Below, piece after piece: positions 1 to 11,328 of a stretch of DNA of 64,000 bases (its first letter is position 1; the number at the start of each line of letters is the position of its first letter). Under the pieces are notes generated by a model. The model saw only the letters and a program-made list of their open reading frames with translations, did no database searches and was not told where the DNA came from. Origin of the DNA: Sulfuriferula thiophila (GTDB lineage Bacteria; Pseudomonadota; Gammaproteobacteria; Burkholderiales; Sulfuriferulaceae); the NCBI RefSeq assembly GCF_003864975.1, contig NZ_BHGL01000046.1:416172-480171 (forward strand), in the 5' to 3' direction. The position numbers and the translations under genes are program-made.

Positions 1-187
1 AAACAGCATCATCCAGCGTGACCAGAACCTGACCTTTTTTTACACTTTGTCCCTGTTTAACCAGCACGGATTTAACCACACCGGACACCGGCGTGGTCAG
101 TGCCACATCCACGGCGGCAGCAGGCAGACTGGTAATCAGTACAGCCATACCGGCAAGCCCAACAGCGCAATTTTTAACAAAATTCAT
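1..187 (-). CDS. Periplasmic membrane fusion (adaptor) protein, N-terminal part only
   Basis: Reading leftwards from an ATG at 187, 62 residues are present before the window ends. The first ~25 residues form a signal peptide (basic MNFVK start, hydrophobic core, ending LPAAA). A biotinyl-lipoyl-like half-motif follows (SGVVKSVLVKQGQSVKKGQV), as in HlyD/RND adaptor proteins. AGGGG lies just upstream of the start. It begins 25 nt after the TolC-like gene stops, so it is the third gene of a minus-strand operon and probably the adaptor for that channel. The inner-membrane pump would lie outside the window. The family call rests on the N-terminus only. Confidence 0.75.
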   Translation of the reverse strand, partial: MNFVKNCAVGLAGMAVLITSLPAAAVDVALTTPVSGVVKSVLVKQGQSVKKGQVLVTLDDAV

Positions 188-212
188 ACATACCCCTTGG
201 TATCAAATATGC

Positions 213-1493
213 TCACTGCTTTGCCGCAGTAAGCTGGCTTAATGCATTAGCCGGTTCGCCAGTCAGCGCAGCCAGCCTGGCAATAGCCAGCGCCAGCCGG
301 TATTCCACGCCGCGTGCTCGTTGTTGCGCGGTCATGGTCTGCGCCATGCTGTCACCCAGATTGGTTTTCAGCTCCAGTTCATATTCGGCACGACTGCGAT
401 CCAGCGCAATGTCACGGTAAGTGATTTGCTGTTTGGCTGCCGGACGGGCACTGTTACGGAGCTGGTCGATTTCCAGCATGGTTTGCAACAAGGCTTGTGA
501 CAAACTCAATTTCAGACCTTCTGTGGTGGCCTGGAGTTTGGCGAATTGCGCCTGCTCACGTGCAATGCGGGCGTCGACCCGTCTACCCTGATAGATCGGC
601 CAGGTCATGATCAGGCCGCCGCTGACGCTATTGCGCGTTAACGCATCACGACTGTACTGACCCGCTTCCACCTCGGCATCCAGTGTTGGGGAATTTTCAT
701 GCCGTAAGCTGTCGAGCCGTTTCTGCGATGCCGTCAGTAACTGTTGTTGTGCTAGCCAGGTGGGGTTATGCGCCAGAACGACGGGTAGCAAGGTTTCATA
801 ATCAGGGAGCTTAAGATCATTTTCTGCGAGTGCTGGATCAACCAGATCGGAAGCCAGTTCGCCGGGGCGATACATCGCATTGGCCAGCGCACTGCGCGCT
901 AGCCGCTGCCGGGCAAGGCTGGCATTGCGTTTTTCGCGGATATCCTGATATTTCGCTTCCAGCACGGCCAGATCAGGACGCGAGAGTTGCCCTAATTCCA
1001 TACGGTCGCGGGCATTATCAAAACTCACATACACCACTGCCATGAATTCATTATCGGCCGCGTACTGCTGGTCAGCAATGAGCACATCAAAATAGCGTGC
1101 CATTACCTCCAGCCGATGCTGATCGCGACTACTGATCAGGGCTTGCTCACGCGCAGCAAGTTCCGCTTCGGCAGCATCAACCGTGCTGCTGGTACGGGAA
1201 AAGTCATACAGGTTTTTACGCGCCACCACGCGACCACTGTTATCCGCACGCCAATCCGGGCTGCCGGCGGTTGGCCGGCCTTGACGCAGCACGCCTTCAA
1301 CCGTGACGGTCAGATCCTGACGCGCACCGGCTGCAGTCACATCCGCTTTTGCACTGGCAACGTCGGCCTCGGCCATTGCCACATCAGGATGCGCCTGATC
1401 GGCAGCTGCCAGCGCATCAGCCAGTGTCAACGGTGCGGCCTCGACCATTCCTCCCAGACCGAGCAGGATAATTAACAACCAGGCGCTACGCAT
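213..1493 (-). CDS. TolC-family outer membrane efflux protein
   Basis: A 426-residue protein with a signal peptide (cleavage near VEA/APLTL, about residue 19) followed by the alanine- and glutamine-rich helical heptads of the outer-membrane efflux (OEP) family, in two halves. It would form the outer-membrane channel of a type I or tripartite exporter. Its ATG overlaps the stop of the upstream thioredoxin-like gene (TAATG at 1493), so translation is probably coupled. An adaptor gene follows 25 nt downstream. The substrate cannot be told from the sequence. Confidence 0.85.
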   Translation of the reverse strand: MRSAWLLIILLGLGGMVEAAPLTLADALAAADQAHPDVAMAEADVASAKADVTAAGARQDLTVTVEGVLRQGRPTAGSPDWRADNSGRVVARKNLYDFSRTSSTVDAAEAELAAREQALISSRDQHRLEVMARYFDVLIADQQYAADNEFMAVVYVSFDNARDRMELGQLSRPDLAVLEAKYQDIREKRNASLARQRLARSALANAMYRPGELASDLVDPALAENDLKLPDYETLLPVVLAHNPTWLAQQQLLTASQKRLDSLRHENSPTLDAEVEAGQYSRDALTRNSVSGGLIMTWPIYQGRRVDARIAREQAQFAKLQATTEGLKLSLSQALLQTMLEIDQLRNSARPAAKQQITYRDIALDRSRAEYELELKTNLGDSMAQTMTAQQRARGVEYRLALAIARLAALTGEPANALSQLTAAKQ

Positions 1494-2002
1494 TATTTGA
1501 TACTGGCTTTATAAGCGGAAAATGGCTGCGTTTTATACGCACCCTCGACCACATAACGGCCGAGCAATAAAAACTCCGCAGCGTCTTTGGTCGGCCCGAT
1601 AAAGCGCGTCACCGGTTCACCCTGATTATCGAAGAAGATAAAAGTCGGTGTGGCACGCGCCCGCAGTTTCAGGGCAAAATCCTTTTCTGTGGTGTTTACC
1701 CCTTTGAAATCGGTCATCGGAGTGCCGCCCTTGACGTCCATCTCAAAGATCAGAAAATGCTTGCGATAATAATCCTGCACTTCAGACTGGCTAAGAATAT
1801 TGGACTCCATGCGCGCGCAAAACGGGCAGTCTTCCATCACAAACATCAGCAATACGCCGGATTTTCCAGATTGCCGTGCCGTATCCAGTTCAGCTTTAAA
1901 ATCGCCTAGCTTGGGCTGAAAGAAATAGTTCTGCACATCCCGCATCTCTGCAAATGCGGTAGTCGTCCACAGCAATAATGCTATTCCCAATACACGTAGC
2001 AT
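1493..2002 (-). CDS. Periplasmic thioredoxin-fold protein (SoxW-like, CPFC)
   Basis: A 169-residue exported protein: signal peptide 1-19 (ending TTAFA), then a thioredoxin fold with active site C59-P-F-C62 and a cis-proline segment (RATPTFIFF). The CxxC and length fit the SoxW/thioredoxin-2 group of periplasmic reductases. It is the first gene of an operon with a TolC channel and an adaptor, which is an unusual partner set. It may keep a cargo protein or the channel parts reduced. This role is an inference. A palindromic repeat lies about 40 nt upstream. Confidence 0.8.
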   Translation of the reverse strand: MLRVLGIALLLWTTTAFAEMRDVQNYFFQPKLGDFKAELDTARQSGKSGVLLMFVMEDCPFCARMESNILSQSEVQDYYRKHFLIFEMDVKGGTPMTDFKGVNTTEKDFALKLRARATPTFIFFDNQGEPVTRFIGPTKDAAEFLLLGRYVVEGAYKTQPFSAYKASIK

Positions 2003-2041
2003 ACCGACTCCTCATTGTTTTATTTTTTATGCTGCTTTGCT

Positions 2042-2098
2042 AAGGAAGTACTGATTTAATCAAACATGGATTGCGTTGATTAAATCAGTGCCTCCCTA
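2042..2098. repeat. Palindromic dispersed repeat (REP/MITE-like), full copy
   Basis: An imperfect inverted repeat: the left arm at 2042-2064 and the right arm at 2076-2098 match at 20 of 23 positions, with the exact core ACTGATTTAATCAA at its heart and a loop ACATGGATTGCG. The three differences are A/G or T/C changes that could still pair as G-U in RNA. The left arm plus loop occurs again at 10529-10563, which marks this as a dispersed element rather than a private operator. Here it sits between two minus-strand thioredoxin-family genes. Confidence 0.7.
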
Positions 2099-2109
2099 AA
2101 TCAGGCCAA

Positions 2110-2574
2110 CTACTTTTTGGCCGGTTTTTTACCGTTGATATAACTCTCTACTGCGGCCTTGGTCAATGCACCAACCTGATAAGCCACGATCTTGCCTTCC
2201 GGATTATACAAATAGGTTGTAGGCAATCCTTGCACCTGACCTATCTGTGACGCTATCTTAGCGTTACCCAGCACAATCGGATAGCTGATAAACATACTAT
2301 CGGCAAACTCGGTCACCTGTTTCGGATCACGGTAGTCCATGGCGATGCCTATCACCACCAGTTTGGTCTTGCTGTACTTGTCGTGTAGCGAGATTAAGTC
2401 CGGAATTTCTTCCAGGCACGGCGGACACCAGGTTGCCCAGAAATTCACCAGCACCCATTTACCCTTATATGCATCCAGACTTTGCGTATGGCCCTTGGTA
2501 TCCGTAAAACTGAAAGCCCATGCCGACGTAGCCATGAATGAAAAGGCGATAACAACCAATACTCGTTTTAACAT
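2110..2574 (-). CDS. TlpA/ResA-like thioredoxin-family protein
   Basis: A 154-residue protein with the start chosen at the ATG at 2574, because it gives a clean signal peptide (MLKRVLVVIAFSFMATSAWA). A longer version from 2622 would add 16 polar residues and overlap the divergent gene. The active site is WATWC50-P-P-C53, followed by a cis-proline loop (GLPTTYLYN). TlpA/ResA proteins reduce disulfides in the periplasm, for example in cytochrome c maturation. Two periplasmic thiol proteins side by side suggest local redox maintenance, but no cytochrome c genes are nearby. Confidence 0.82.
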   Translation of the reverse strand: MLKRVLVVIAFSFMATSAWAFSFTDTKGHTQSLDAYKGKWVLVNFWATWCPPCLEEIPDLISLHDKYSKTKLVVIGIAMDYRDPKQVTEFADSMFISYPIVLGNAKIASQIGQVQGLPTTYLYNPEGKIVAYQVGALTKAAVESYINGKKPAKK

Positions 2575-2620
2575 CAATAAAATCCTATAATCTTGTTTTT
2601 TAATTAGCCGCCGTTTATTC

Positions 2621-4021
2621 ATGACTGACTACCGTATAGAGAAAGACTCGTTAGGCGAGTTCAAAGTTCCTGCAAATGCCTGGTATGGCATACAAACTGC
2701 ACGTGCCGTGGAGAATTTCCCCATATCAGGCCGCATGCCCGATGTCGACTTTATCCGCGCCCACGTGCAGATCAAACTTGCTGCGGCACTTGCCAATACC
2801 CAGCCAGACTGGCTCACCGTTACTCAACGCGACGCTATTGTAGCTGCTTGCGAACGAATTTTGCATGGCGAATTTCTGGATCAGTTCGTGGTTGACCGTT
2901 TCCAGGCTGGTGCTGGCACCAGTCATAACATGAATACCAATGAAGTCATCGCCAACATTGCCAACGTCGCATTAGGGGCTGACAAGGGGTTATACGCGCC
3001 TATCCACCCTAATGACCATGTCAACATGGGGCAATCGACCAACGACACCATCCCAACTGCAATTCGTCTGGCGTTACTGGCCAAACTGCCACGTCTGCTG
3101 GACGTCATCGAGCACATGGCCAGCGCCTTTGACGATCTGGCTATTCAGGAACGCGATACGGTCAAAAGCGGCCGTACCCATCTACAGGATGCCGTACCCA
3201 CCACGCTGGGGCGTGAATTTGCCGCCTACAGCTGGACCTTGCGCCGTTGCGCCACCAATCTGGCCAATGTCCGCCCTCTACTCTGCGCAACCGGCCTCGG
3301 CGGTTCAGCCGCAGGTACCGGCTTGAACACCTCACCCGACTACGCACAACGTGCAGCCACTGAATTATCCAGGCTCACCGGCGAAGCCATTGTGGTTGGT
3401 GATCTGGCGGCACAAATGCAATCCATGTTCGACATGCAGGCCCTGTCGGCTGCGATTCGTGGCGTTACGCTGGAACTCACGCGCATCGCCAACGATTTAC
3501 GCCTGCTCGCTTCCGGCCCGCGTACCGGCCTGGGCGAAATCACCCTGCCACCGGTGCAGCCTGGCTCTTCCATTATGCCGGGCAAGGTCAACCCGGTCAT
3601 GTTCGAAATGCTGAATCAGGTCTGTTTCCAGGTATTGGGTCAGGATGCTGCCGTGGCGTATATGACCCAGGCAGGGCAACTGGAGCTGAACGTGATGATG
3701 CCGGCGCTGGGTTCTGCCTTATTCGATGCGATGGACTGGCTTACCAATGCTGTGCGGGTTGCTACTGACAAGAATCTCAAGGGTCTGATCATTAACCGTG
3801 ATCGCTGCGATCGCTTTATTCATGACAGCGTAGCATTAGCTACGCTGCTAAATACACGCATCGGTTACATGAAAGCTGGAGAAATTGCCAAGGAATCAGA
3901 AAAAACCGGCAAACCGGTGCGCGAGATTGTTGCTGCACACGGCCTGATGAGCGAAGCTGAATTTAATCAACTGGTACTGGCAGCTGCGCATGGTGTGGGC
4001 AGTGGCGGTGGCGCTGGCTAA
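2621..4021 (+). CDS. aspA: Aspartate ammonia-lyase (aspartase/fumarase superfamily)
   Basis: A 466-residue lyase of the class II fumarase/aspartase superfamily. The signature GSSIMPGKVNP is at residues 315-325. Two things favour aspartase (aspartate to fumarate plus ammonia) over fumarase C: the N-terminus (LGEFKVPANAWYGIQT, then RAVENFPISG), and the stretch after the signature (NQVCFQVLGQD, then AGQLELNVM.P). Fumarase C remains the main alternative. The C-terminus ends in an unusual glycine run (GVGSGGGAG). It is divergent from the TlpA-like gene with a 46-nt shared promoter region, and a strong terminator follows. Confidence 0.8.
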   Translation: MTDYRIEKDSLGEFKVPANAWYGIQTARAVENFPISGRMPDVDFIRAHVQIKLAAALANTQPDWLTVTQRDAIVAACERILHGEFLDQFVVDRFQAGAGTSHNMNTNEVIANIANVALGADKGLYAPIHPNDHVNMGQSTNDTIPTAIRLALLAKLPRLLDVIEHMASAFDDLAIQERDTVKSGRTHLQDAVPTTLGREFAAYSWTLRRCATNLANVRPLLCATGLGGSAAGTGLNTSPDYAQRAATELSRLTGEAIVVGDLAAQMQSMFDMQALSAAIRGVTLELTRIANDLRLLASGPRTGLGEITLPPVQPGSSIMPGKVNPVMFEMLNQVCFQVLGQDAAVAYMTQAGQLELNVMMPALGSALFDAMDWLTNAVRVATDKNLKGLIINRDRCDRFIHDSVALATLLNTRIGYMKAGEIAKESEKTGKPVREIVAAHGLMSEAEFNQLVLAAAHGVGSGGGAG

Positions 4022-4032
4022 ACTGGATGCAT

Positions 4033-4062
4033 AAAAAAACGGTGCTGGTGCACCGTTTTTTT
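4033..4062. terminator. Bidirectional rho-independent terminator
   Basis: A7-CGGTGC-TGGT-GCACCG-T7: a perfect GC stem with a tetraloop, extended by A/T pairing and ending in a T-run on both strands. It lies between the convergent aspA (+) and yqhA-like (-) genes and can end both. Confidence 0.92.
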
Positions 4063-4075
4063 ATGCTGACGCGAC

Positions 4076-4642
4076 TCAATGCGCTGTTTTGTTCTCAGGC
4101 TCTTCACCATCTTTGTTATGCGATTCTGAAGCGTGAGTGAAATACAACGCAACACCAATCAATGCGATCGCCCCGCCCAGATACAACAGATCCAGCGGCT
4201 GATTCATCGGAATTTTAAGCGCTTTTTCAAACAGGTTGACAATCATGATCATCAGCACCACTTTAGCCAGGCGCTGTTTCAGATCATCCAGACTGTTAAT
4301 CACCAGCACCTTGCTGGAAGTCCGCGTACCATGCGCTTCGTCTATATCACTGATAAACAGCTCATACAAACCCAGCGAAAAAATCAGCATGAATGTTGCC
4401 AGCAAATAACCATCCACCACCTCAACAACGTGGGTAATGGTTTCATCATGCAAAGCCTTGCGTGCTTCCGCAGCCAAGCCGCTATCTGCATAATGCAGCA
4501 CATGCTGAACCAGATACACCACATCGACCGTCGCCATGTACATGACAGTCAATGCTGCTGCCATGCTCGCCAGTACGGCAAACACAACCATATAACGACT
4601 CCGCCACAATGCACCTTCAAACAAGAATTCCATAAATTTCAT
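4076..4642 (-). CDS. YqhA family (UPF0114) inner membrane protein
   Basis: A 188-residue membrane protein matching the UPF0114/YqhA family in length and layout. It has a hydrophobic segment near residues 17-38, a second near 75-100, and a conserved soluble stretch (ELFISDIDEA, then VINSLDDLKQRLAKVV) leading into C-terminal hydrophobic helices and a polar tail. The function is unknown in the family. It is convergent with aspA and divergent from the PilZ-like gene. No pathway can be read from the neighbours. Confidence 0.8.
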   Translation of the reverse strand: MKFMEFLFEGALWRSRYMVVFAVLASMAAALTVMYMATVDVVYLVQHVLHYADSGLAAEARKALHDETITHVVEVVDGYLLATFMLIFSLGLYELFISDIDEAHGTRTSSKVLVINSLDDLKQRLAKVVLMIMIVNLFEKALKIPMNQPLDLLYLGGAIALIGVALYFTHASESHNKDGEEPENKTAH

Positions 4643-4778
4643 AATATTACCTTTGAAAAATTCAACACTATAATAAACCGGTACCGGATAATAACCTGAT
4701 GGTGTGCATGTCTATTTTACAAGTTATAAAATAAGTCATACACTCTATCTCAAATAATAATGAAACGAAGTGCTCATC

Positions 4779-6371
4779 ATGACGCCAAGGTTCACGATAC
4801 CTGCCCAGGACACACAGCTTGCGCACCCTACCGAAATGCGCCCCAAGCATTTACAGACTTGGCTTGAACAACTGCACCTGAGCGATCCGCACACCGCTTC
4901 TAGCAGCATATTATCATCTCTAGCAGCACTCAATCGCCAGCCTTTATCCAGTGACACCCGATTAAAACTGCTGGCCTTGTATTGGCAAACCATCCAGACT
5001 CAGGTCACCATGCTGCAACGGCAACTCTCTGGCAGCATGTTGCCGCTCTCCGCAAAAGCGGACGCCCATACCCGCCTGGCCCGGGAATTATTACTGGAAT
5101 TAGGCCATGGCTACAAGCTGGTATTGATGGATAACAGCACCAGTCTGCTTAACTTCCGCAGCAAACCTGATGCGACTCCTGTCATCTATCAGCTCCTGTT
5201 AATCCAGCATCGCATACTGGAATTATGCTATGAAATGTATGCTCCCGTACCTGTCGGCTTATGGCTGGAAATACACCAGACATACATGTATGCGCACGAG
5301 ACAGGGGCAACTCACACCATTATCAGTGAAGACGCGCCCACTACGGTCATCCATGCATACCAGCAAATATTATTGATTGCGCTGGCTGACCCATACCATC
5401 TGATGCAGGGTGAATTATCGCATGTCATCGAACTAACCCGGGAATACGCATTACTGTGCGAAATTGAAACGACCCATACAGCCAATACCAACGCCAATAT
5501 TTTCACATTGAATCTGGCGGAGGATGCGCCGCCGCACATCACTACCCGCCTTGAAACCAGAACAGCTAATTCATCAGTGTGTTTTTTTAACACACATAAC
5601 CTGATTGAACATATGCTCTTCCTGCTAGCCAAGCTTGAAGCAGGTTCATTACCAGCGTCACTGGCACTCACTGAAATCGCATCCGAGGCCGGTTACCGGA
5701 ATTTACTCAGCCGTCTGATCCATAGCTGGGGCATACCGCACTTGCGACGCTTTAACCGGCGCAGTAATACGCAGAACAATATCGAAGTGAATCATGGCTT
5801 GCGCACGATTCATGCGCTGCTGAATACCACCGTGGGTAATGATGACAAGCCGATCGACATTACCGCAGCCAGCTTTACTGCGCCTGAAAATACCAGTCGT
5901 AATTATTTCGTCAGTCAATGGCAAGCGGTGAATAACAGCGCACAAGGGCACTCTCTTCGTACCACAGGTGCCACGCCGACGCATATCAAAGTAGGCGAGC
6001 TGATTGCGATGCGTGAGAAAACGGATGAACCGTGGAATTTATGCGTGATTAAATGGATCAAGAATGTGGATATCGGCGCTATTGCAATAGGTGTCCAGTT
6101 GTTGCCGCCACATGCTCACGCTGTTTCCGTTTGCAATCCGTTCTCAGCCATTAAAAATGTTCAACCGGGTATGCTTTTCCCTGAAAATTCAGCATTGAAA
6201 CAAGGCAATATACTACTCACCCCCCACGGCATATACATGAAAAACGTACACATGGACCTGATCACCGACGGCACACACTCCATCGTACCGGGCAAACTGG
6301 TATTACAAACCCAGTCATTTGATCTGTTCGAATTCACCGTCGATAAAGTAAATCATTCAAACTGCCATTGA
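4779..6371 (+). CDS. Uncharacterised protein with a C-terminal PilZ-like motif
   Basis: A 530-residue protein with no signal peptide or membrane helices. I do not recognise the first ~350 residues, which are helix-rich. Near residues 385-390 the segment NNSAQG fits the N/DxSxxG part of a PilZ c-di-GMP-binding barrel and is followed by beta-strand-like sequence (VGELIAMRE, WNLCVIKWI). The arginine pair that normally precedes this motif in PilZ domains is not obvious, so ligand binding is uncertain. The ATG at 4779 is preferred over a GTG at 4770. Its last 19 nt overlap the 3' end of the yihY-like gene on the other strand. Confidence 0.6.
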   Translation: MTPRFTIPAQDTQLAHPTEMRPKHLQTWLEQLHLSDPHTASSSILSSLAALNRQPLSSDTRLKLLALYWQTIQTQVTMLQRQLSGSMLPLSAKADAHTRLARELLLELGHGYKLVLMDNSTSLLNFRSKPDATPVIYQLLLIQHRILELCYEMYAPVPVGLWLEIHQTYMYAHETGATHTIISEDAPTTVIHAYQQILLIALADPYHLMQGELSHVIELTREYALLCEIETTHTANTNANIFTLNLAEDAPPHITTRLETRTANSSVCFFNTHNLIEHMLFLLAKLEAGSLPASLALTEIASEAGYRNLLSRLIHSWGIPHLRRFNRRSNTQNNIEVNHGLRTIHALLNTTVGNDDKPIDITAASFTAPENTSRNYFVSQWQAVNNSAQGHSLRTTGATPTHIKVGELIAMREKTDEPWNLCVIKWIKNVDIGAIAIGVQLLPPHAHAVSVCNPFSAIKNVQPGMLFPENSALKQGNILLTPHGIYMKNVHMDLITDGTHSIVPGKLVLQTQSFDLFEFTVDKVNHSNCH

Positions 6372-7519
6372 TTCAGCGTCATATCCGGCTGCGCCACCAA
6401 TACCTTCAGCACTGCCGCCTGTTGATCAGGCTGGAACACCAGCCGCTCAAACACTTCACGCACCAAAATATATTCTGGCTGCTTCGCCAACGCCCAACCC
6501 TTACCCGAACGCAACACCCAGCGCGCATCCACCAGTTGCCCTAGCACTTCTTCCAGCTGCTCCCAGCTAGCGCGCTCGATTCTGATCGCCAATTGCTTAA
6601 TCGTCAGCACCTCCCCCTGCTGCTGTGCCATTGCAAGCTGTTTCAATATCGTTAACGCCATATAAAACAGACTGCCGGGTGCCTGAACACCGGCTTCATG
6701 AGGTGCGCGATAATATGGCAGGGTCGCTGTCACGGTTGCGCCCACCAACACGGTCATCCATGACAAATAAATCCACAACAGAAACACTGGTAACGCAGCA
6801 AAGGTGCCGTACACCAGTGTGTATGAAGGAAAATGACTGATATACACCGAAAACAGCAGCTTCATCGCCTCAAAGCCCAAGCCGGCCACCAGCCCGCCTA
6901 TCCATGCATGGTGCGCTGGCACGTAACGATTTGGCACCAGCAAATACAACAAGGACATCGCCATTACCGTCAGCAATACCGGCATCAGTTTCAATACGAA
7001 TAAACTTAATCCATATTGCTGATGCCCCAAACCAAACGTCAGACTAGTCAAATACGACGTCACATACAAGCTGGCGCCGATCAGTAAGGGCCCAAGCGTC
7101 AATATTGACCAGTACACCAGAAAACGCTGCGCCATAGGGCGCACTCGCTGCACATGCCAGATGCGATTCAGCGCATGCTCGATTGTCTGCATCAGCATGA
7201 ATGCCGTGACCGCCAGCAACACCGTGCCAATCGCCGTCAGCTTGCCTGCATTCTCGGAAAACTGGAACATATAAACCGTAATCACCTTACCCGCCGCTTC
7301 CGGCACCATATTGTTCAGCAGAAAAACCTTCAGACTGGTCGAGATTTCGGTGAAAGCAGGAAAAGCAGAAAAAATGGTCAAACCTATCGTGATCAGCGGC
7401 ACGATGGCCAGCAATGAAGTGTAGGTCAGACTGGCGGCGGTCTGATTGGAACCATCCGCCATAAAGCGTTTGGCAACCAGCAGCAGGAAATAATAAAGAC
7501 GCTTGATATGAGTATTCAT
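6353..7519 (-). CDS. YihY/BrkB-family inner membrane protein
   Basis: A 388-residue protein with the YihY (formerly RNase BN) family layout: about six membrane helices over residues 20-280, and the conserved stretch QTAASLTYTSLLAIVPL early in the protein. A soluble C-terminal tail of ~110 residues reads like a winged-helix fold (LAIRIERASWEQLEEVLGQL). The ATG at 7519 was chosen over an upstream TTG. The family is a putative transporter or unknown. The RNase activity once assigned to it belongs to another gene (established knowledge). Confidence 0.85.
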   Translation of the reverse strand: MNTHIKRLYYFLLLVAKRFMADGSNQTAASLTYTSLLAIVPLITIGLTIFSAFPAFTEISTSLKVFLLNNMVPEAAGKVITVYMFQFSENAGKLTAIGTVLLAVTAFMLMQTIEHALNRIWHVQRVRPMAQRFLVYWSILTLGPLLIGASLYVTSYLTSLTFGLGHQQYGLSLFVLKLMPVLLTVMAMSLLYLLVPNRYVPAHHAWIGGLVAGLGFEAMKLLFSVYISHFPSYTLVYGTFAALPVFLLWIYLSWMTVLVGATVTATLPYYRAPHEAGVQAPGSLFYMALTILKQLAMAQQQGEVLTIKQLAIRIERASWEQLEEVLGQLVDARWVLRSGKGWALAKQPEYILVREVFERLVFQPDQQAAVLKVLVAQPDMTLNQWQFE

Positions 7520-7533
7520 AGTCCTGAGTTTAA

Positions 7534-9871
<2,338 letters not shown>

Positions 9872-9872
<1 letters not shown>

Positions 9873-10531
9873 TGACTGTCCTCGGCCAACTCAGCGACCA
9901 CCAGCGCCTCAGCATAGCAATAATTGCCGGGGCCGCAGTGATGCTGGGTCTGCCTGGCAGCATACTGACTGACACGCGCCTGATTGCCAGCTGGGATATG
10001 GGCGCCAGCGTCAGTCTGTTGCTGGCCTGGCTGACCATGTCCGGCGCAGATGCCAAAGCCACCAAACGCAGTACCCATGATAAACGCCAAAGCAGCACAG
10101 CTATTTTGTGGCTGGTATCGTTAGCAGCGCTGGCCAGCCTGATGGCACTGATTTTCCTGTTCAAAACCGAAACCAATACCGGTCCGCTGGATAAAGCAGT
10201 GCACATAGGCTTATCAATCCTGGCATTAATAGCATCCTGGCTACTCATCCATACGCGTTTCGCCTTTCACTACGCCCATCGCTACTATGTCAGTGGCGGC
10301 CCCAACAATAGCAAGGAAATTGGCGGGCTGAACTTCCCCGGTGGCAACGAACCTGATTACCTGGATTTCGCCTATTTCTCCTTCATCATCGGCATGACGT
10401 CTCAAGTTTCCGATGTCGCCGTTACCTCACGTATCATGCGTCGCCTGGCCCTGATGCATGGTCTGCTTTCATTTGCATTCAATATGGTCATACTCGCCTT
10501 AAGCATCAACATCGTCGCCAGCCTCATTTAG
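9872..10531 (+). CDS. DUF1345 family membrane protein
   Basis: A 219-residue protein with about five membrane segments and the DUF1345 region (LIHTRFAFHYAHRYY, then GLNFPGGNEPDYLDFAYFSFIIGMTSQVSDV). The function is unknown. It is coupled to serS by a 1-nt overlap. Its stop codon TAG (10529-10531) lies at the edge of a dispersed palindromic repeat, so the last residues may have been reset by that insertion. Confidence 0.82.
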
Positions 10532-10563
10532 GGAAGCACTGATTTAATCAAACATGGATTGCG
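10529..10563 (+). repeat. Half copy of the dispersed palindromic repeat
   Basis: Thirty-five bases match the left arm and loop of the palindrome at 2042-2098, including CTGATTTAATCAAACATGGA. The right arm is missing. The element supplies the stop codon of the DUF1345 gene and lies ahead of the universal stress protein gene. Confidence 0.7.
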
Positions 10564-10619
10564 TACCCCGTTACACATGCTAGACTCAATACAGCATTCA
10601 AACGCAGCAGGAGATAAGC

Positions 10620-11066
10620 ATGTACAAACACATACTGGTTGCCATTGATGGCAGCGCGACATCCACTAAAGCAGTTAATGAAGCCATACGTCTTGCGCAA
10701 GTACACAAGTCGACGCTGCGTTTACTCCATGTTGTTGACACTGCCATGATAGATATCGACAACGGCGGCATGACGTATATGCCCGAAGTAATGGACACGC
10801 TGCGTCAGAGTGGCATTAAGTTACTGCAGCAGGTGCAGGCGCATGTCGAAAAATCCGGCGTGTCGGCAGAAACCGCGCTGTTAGAAACGGCAGGCGTTAC
10901 GCGAATCGCTACGGAAGTGGTGGATGACGCCAAAAAATGGCCGGCAGATCTGATTGTACTCGGCACCCATGGACGCCGTGGTTTTGCGCACCTGCTGCTT
11001 GGCAGCGTAGCGGAGGACATAGTGCGCATGGCCAGCGTTCCGGTACTATTAATACGTGGAGAATAG
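10620..11066 (+). CDS. Universal stress protein, UspA family
   Basis: A 148-residue single-domain Usp protein. It starts with the usual beta strand (YKHILVAIDGSATS) and has the ATP-binding G-2x-G-9x-G-S pattern (GTHGRRGFAHLLLGS) near residue 115, then VPVLLIRGE at the end. The family helps stress survival through a cytoplasmic ATP-binding fold, and the exact role is unknown. AGGAG precedes the ATG. It stands alone. Confidence 0.92.
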   Translation: MYKHILVAIDGSATSTKAVNEAIRLAQVHKSTLRLLHVVDTAMIDIDNGGMTYMPEVMDTLRQSGIKLLQQVQAHVEKSGVSAETALLETAGVTRIATEVVDDAKKWPADLIVLGTHGRRGFAHLLLGSVAEDIVRMASVPVLLIRGE

Positions 11067-11328
11067 CCTGCAAAACGAAGCTACAGCATCTGCAGTCAAA
11101 AAGCGCTGATTGTTAACGTTAGGTTTTCGTAAGCAAACAGGGACTAAAATACGGATATAACGGTCAGCCCAATCATCGTTACAAGAAAGTTAAATGCCAA
11201 AAAAGATGTGTATCATAGCGTTCGTACATGACTGCTGGCCGCCTAAACCTGTAGTTTTCTGTCCAGACTGCCGGAACCGACGTATCCAATGACCCCTTTT
11301 TTGACTAAAAATAACGTGAGTATGCCTA

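Noticed and set aside
2621..4021. Fumarase C as the name for the lyase
   Set aside because: The N-terminus and the region after the GSSIMPGKVNP signature fit aspartase better. Fumarase is kept only as an alternative.
11194..11292. Possible 32-residue gene (starts MPKKMCIIAF, contains FCPDCRNRR)
   Set aside because: Only a weak AAGAAAG site precedes it, it is very short, and no known family fits. The 262-nt gap 11067-11328 is otherwise empty.
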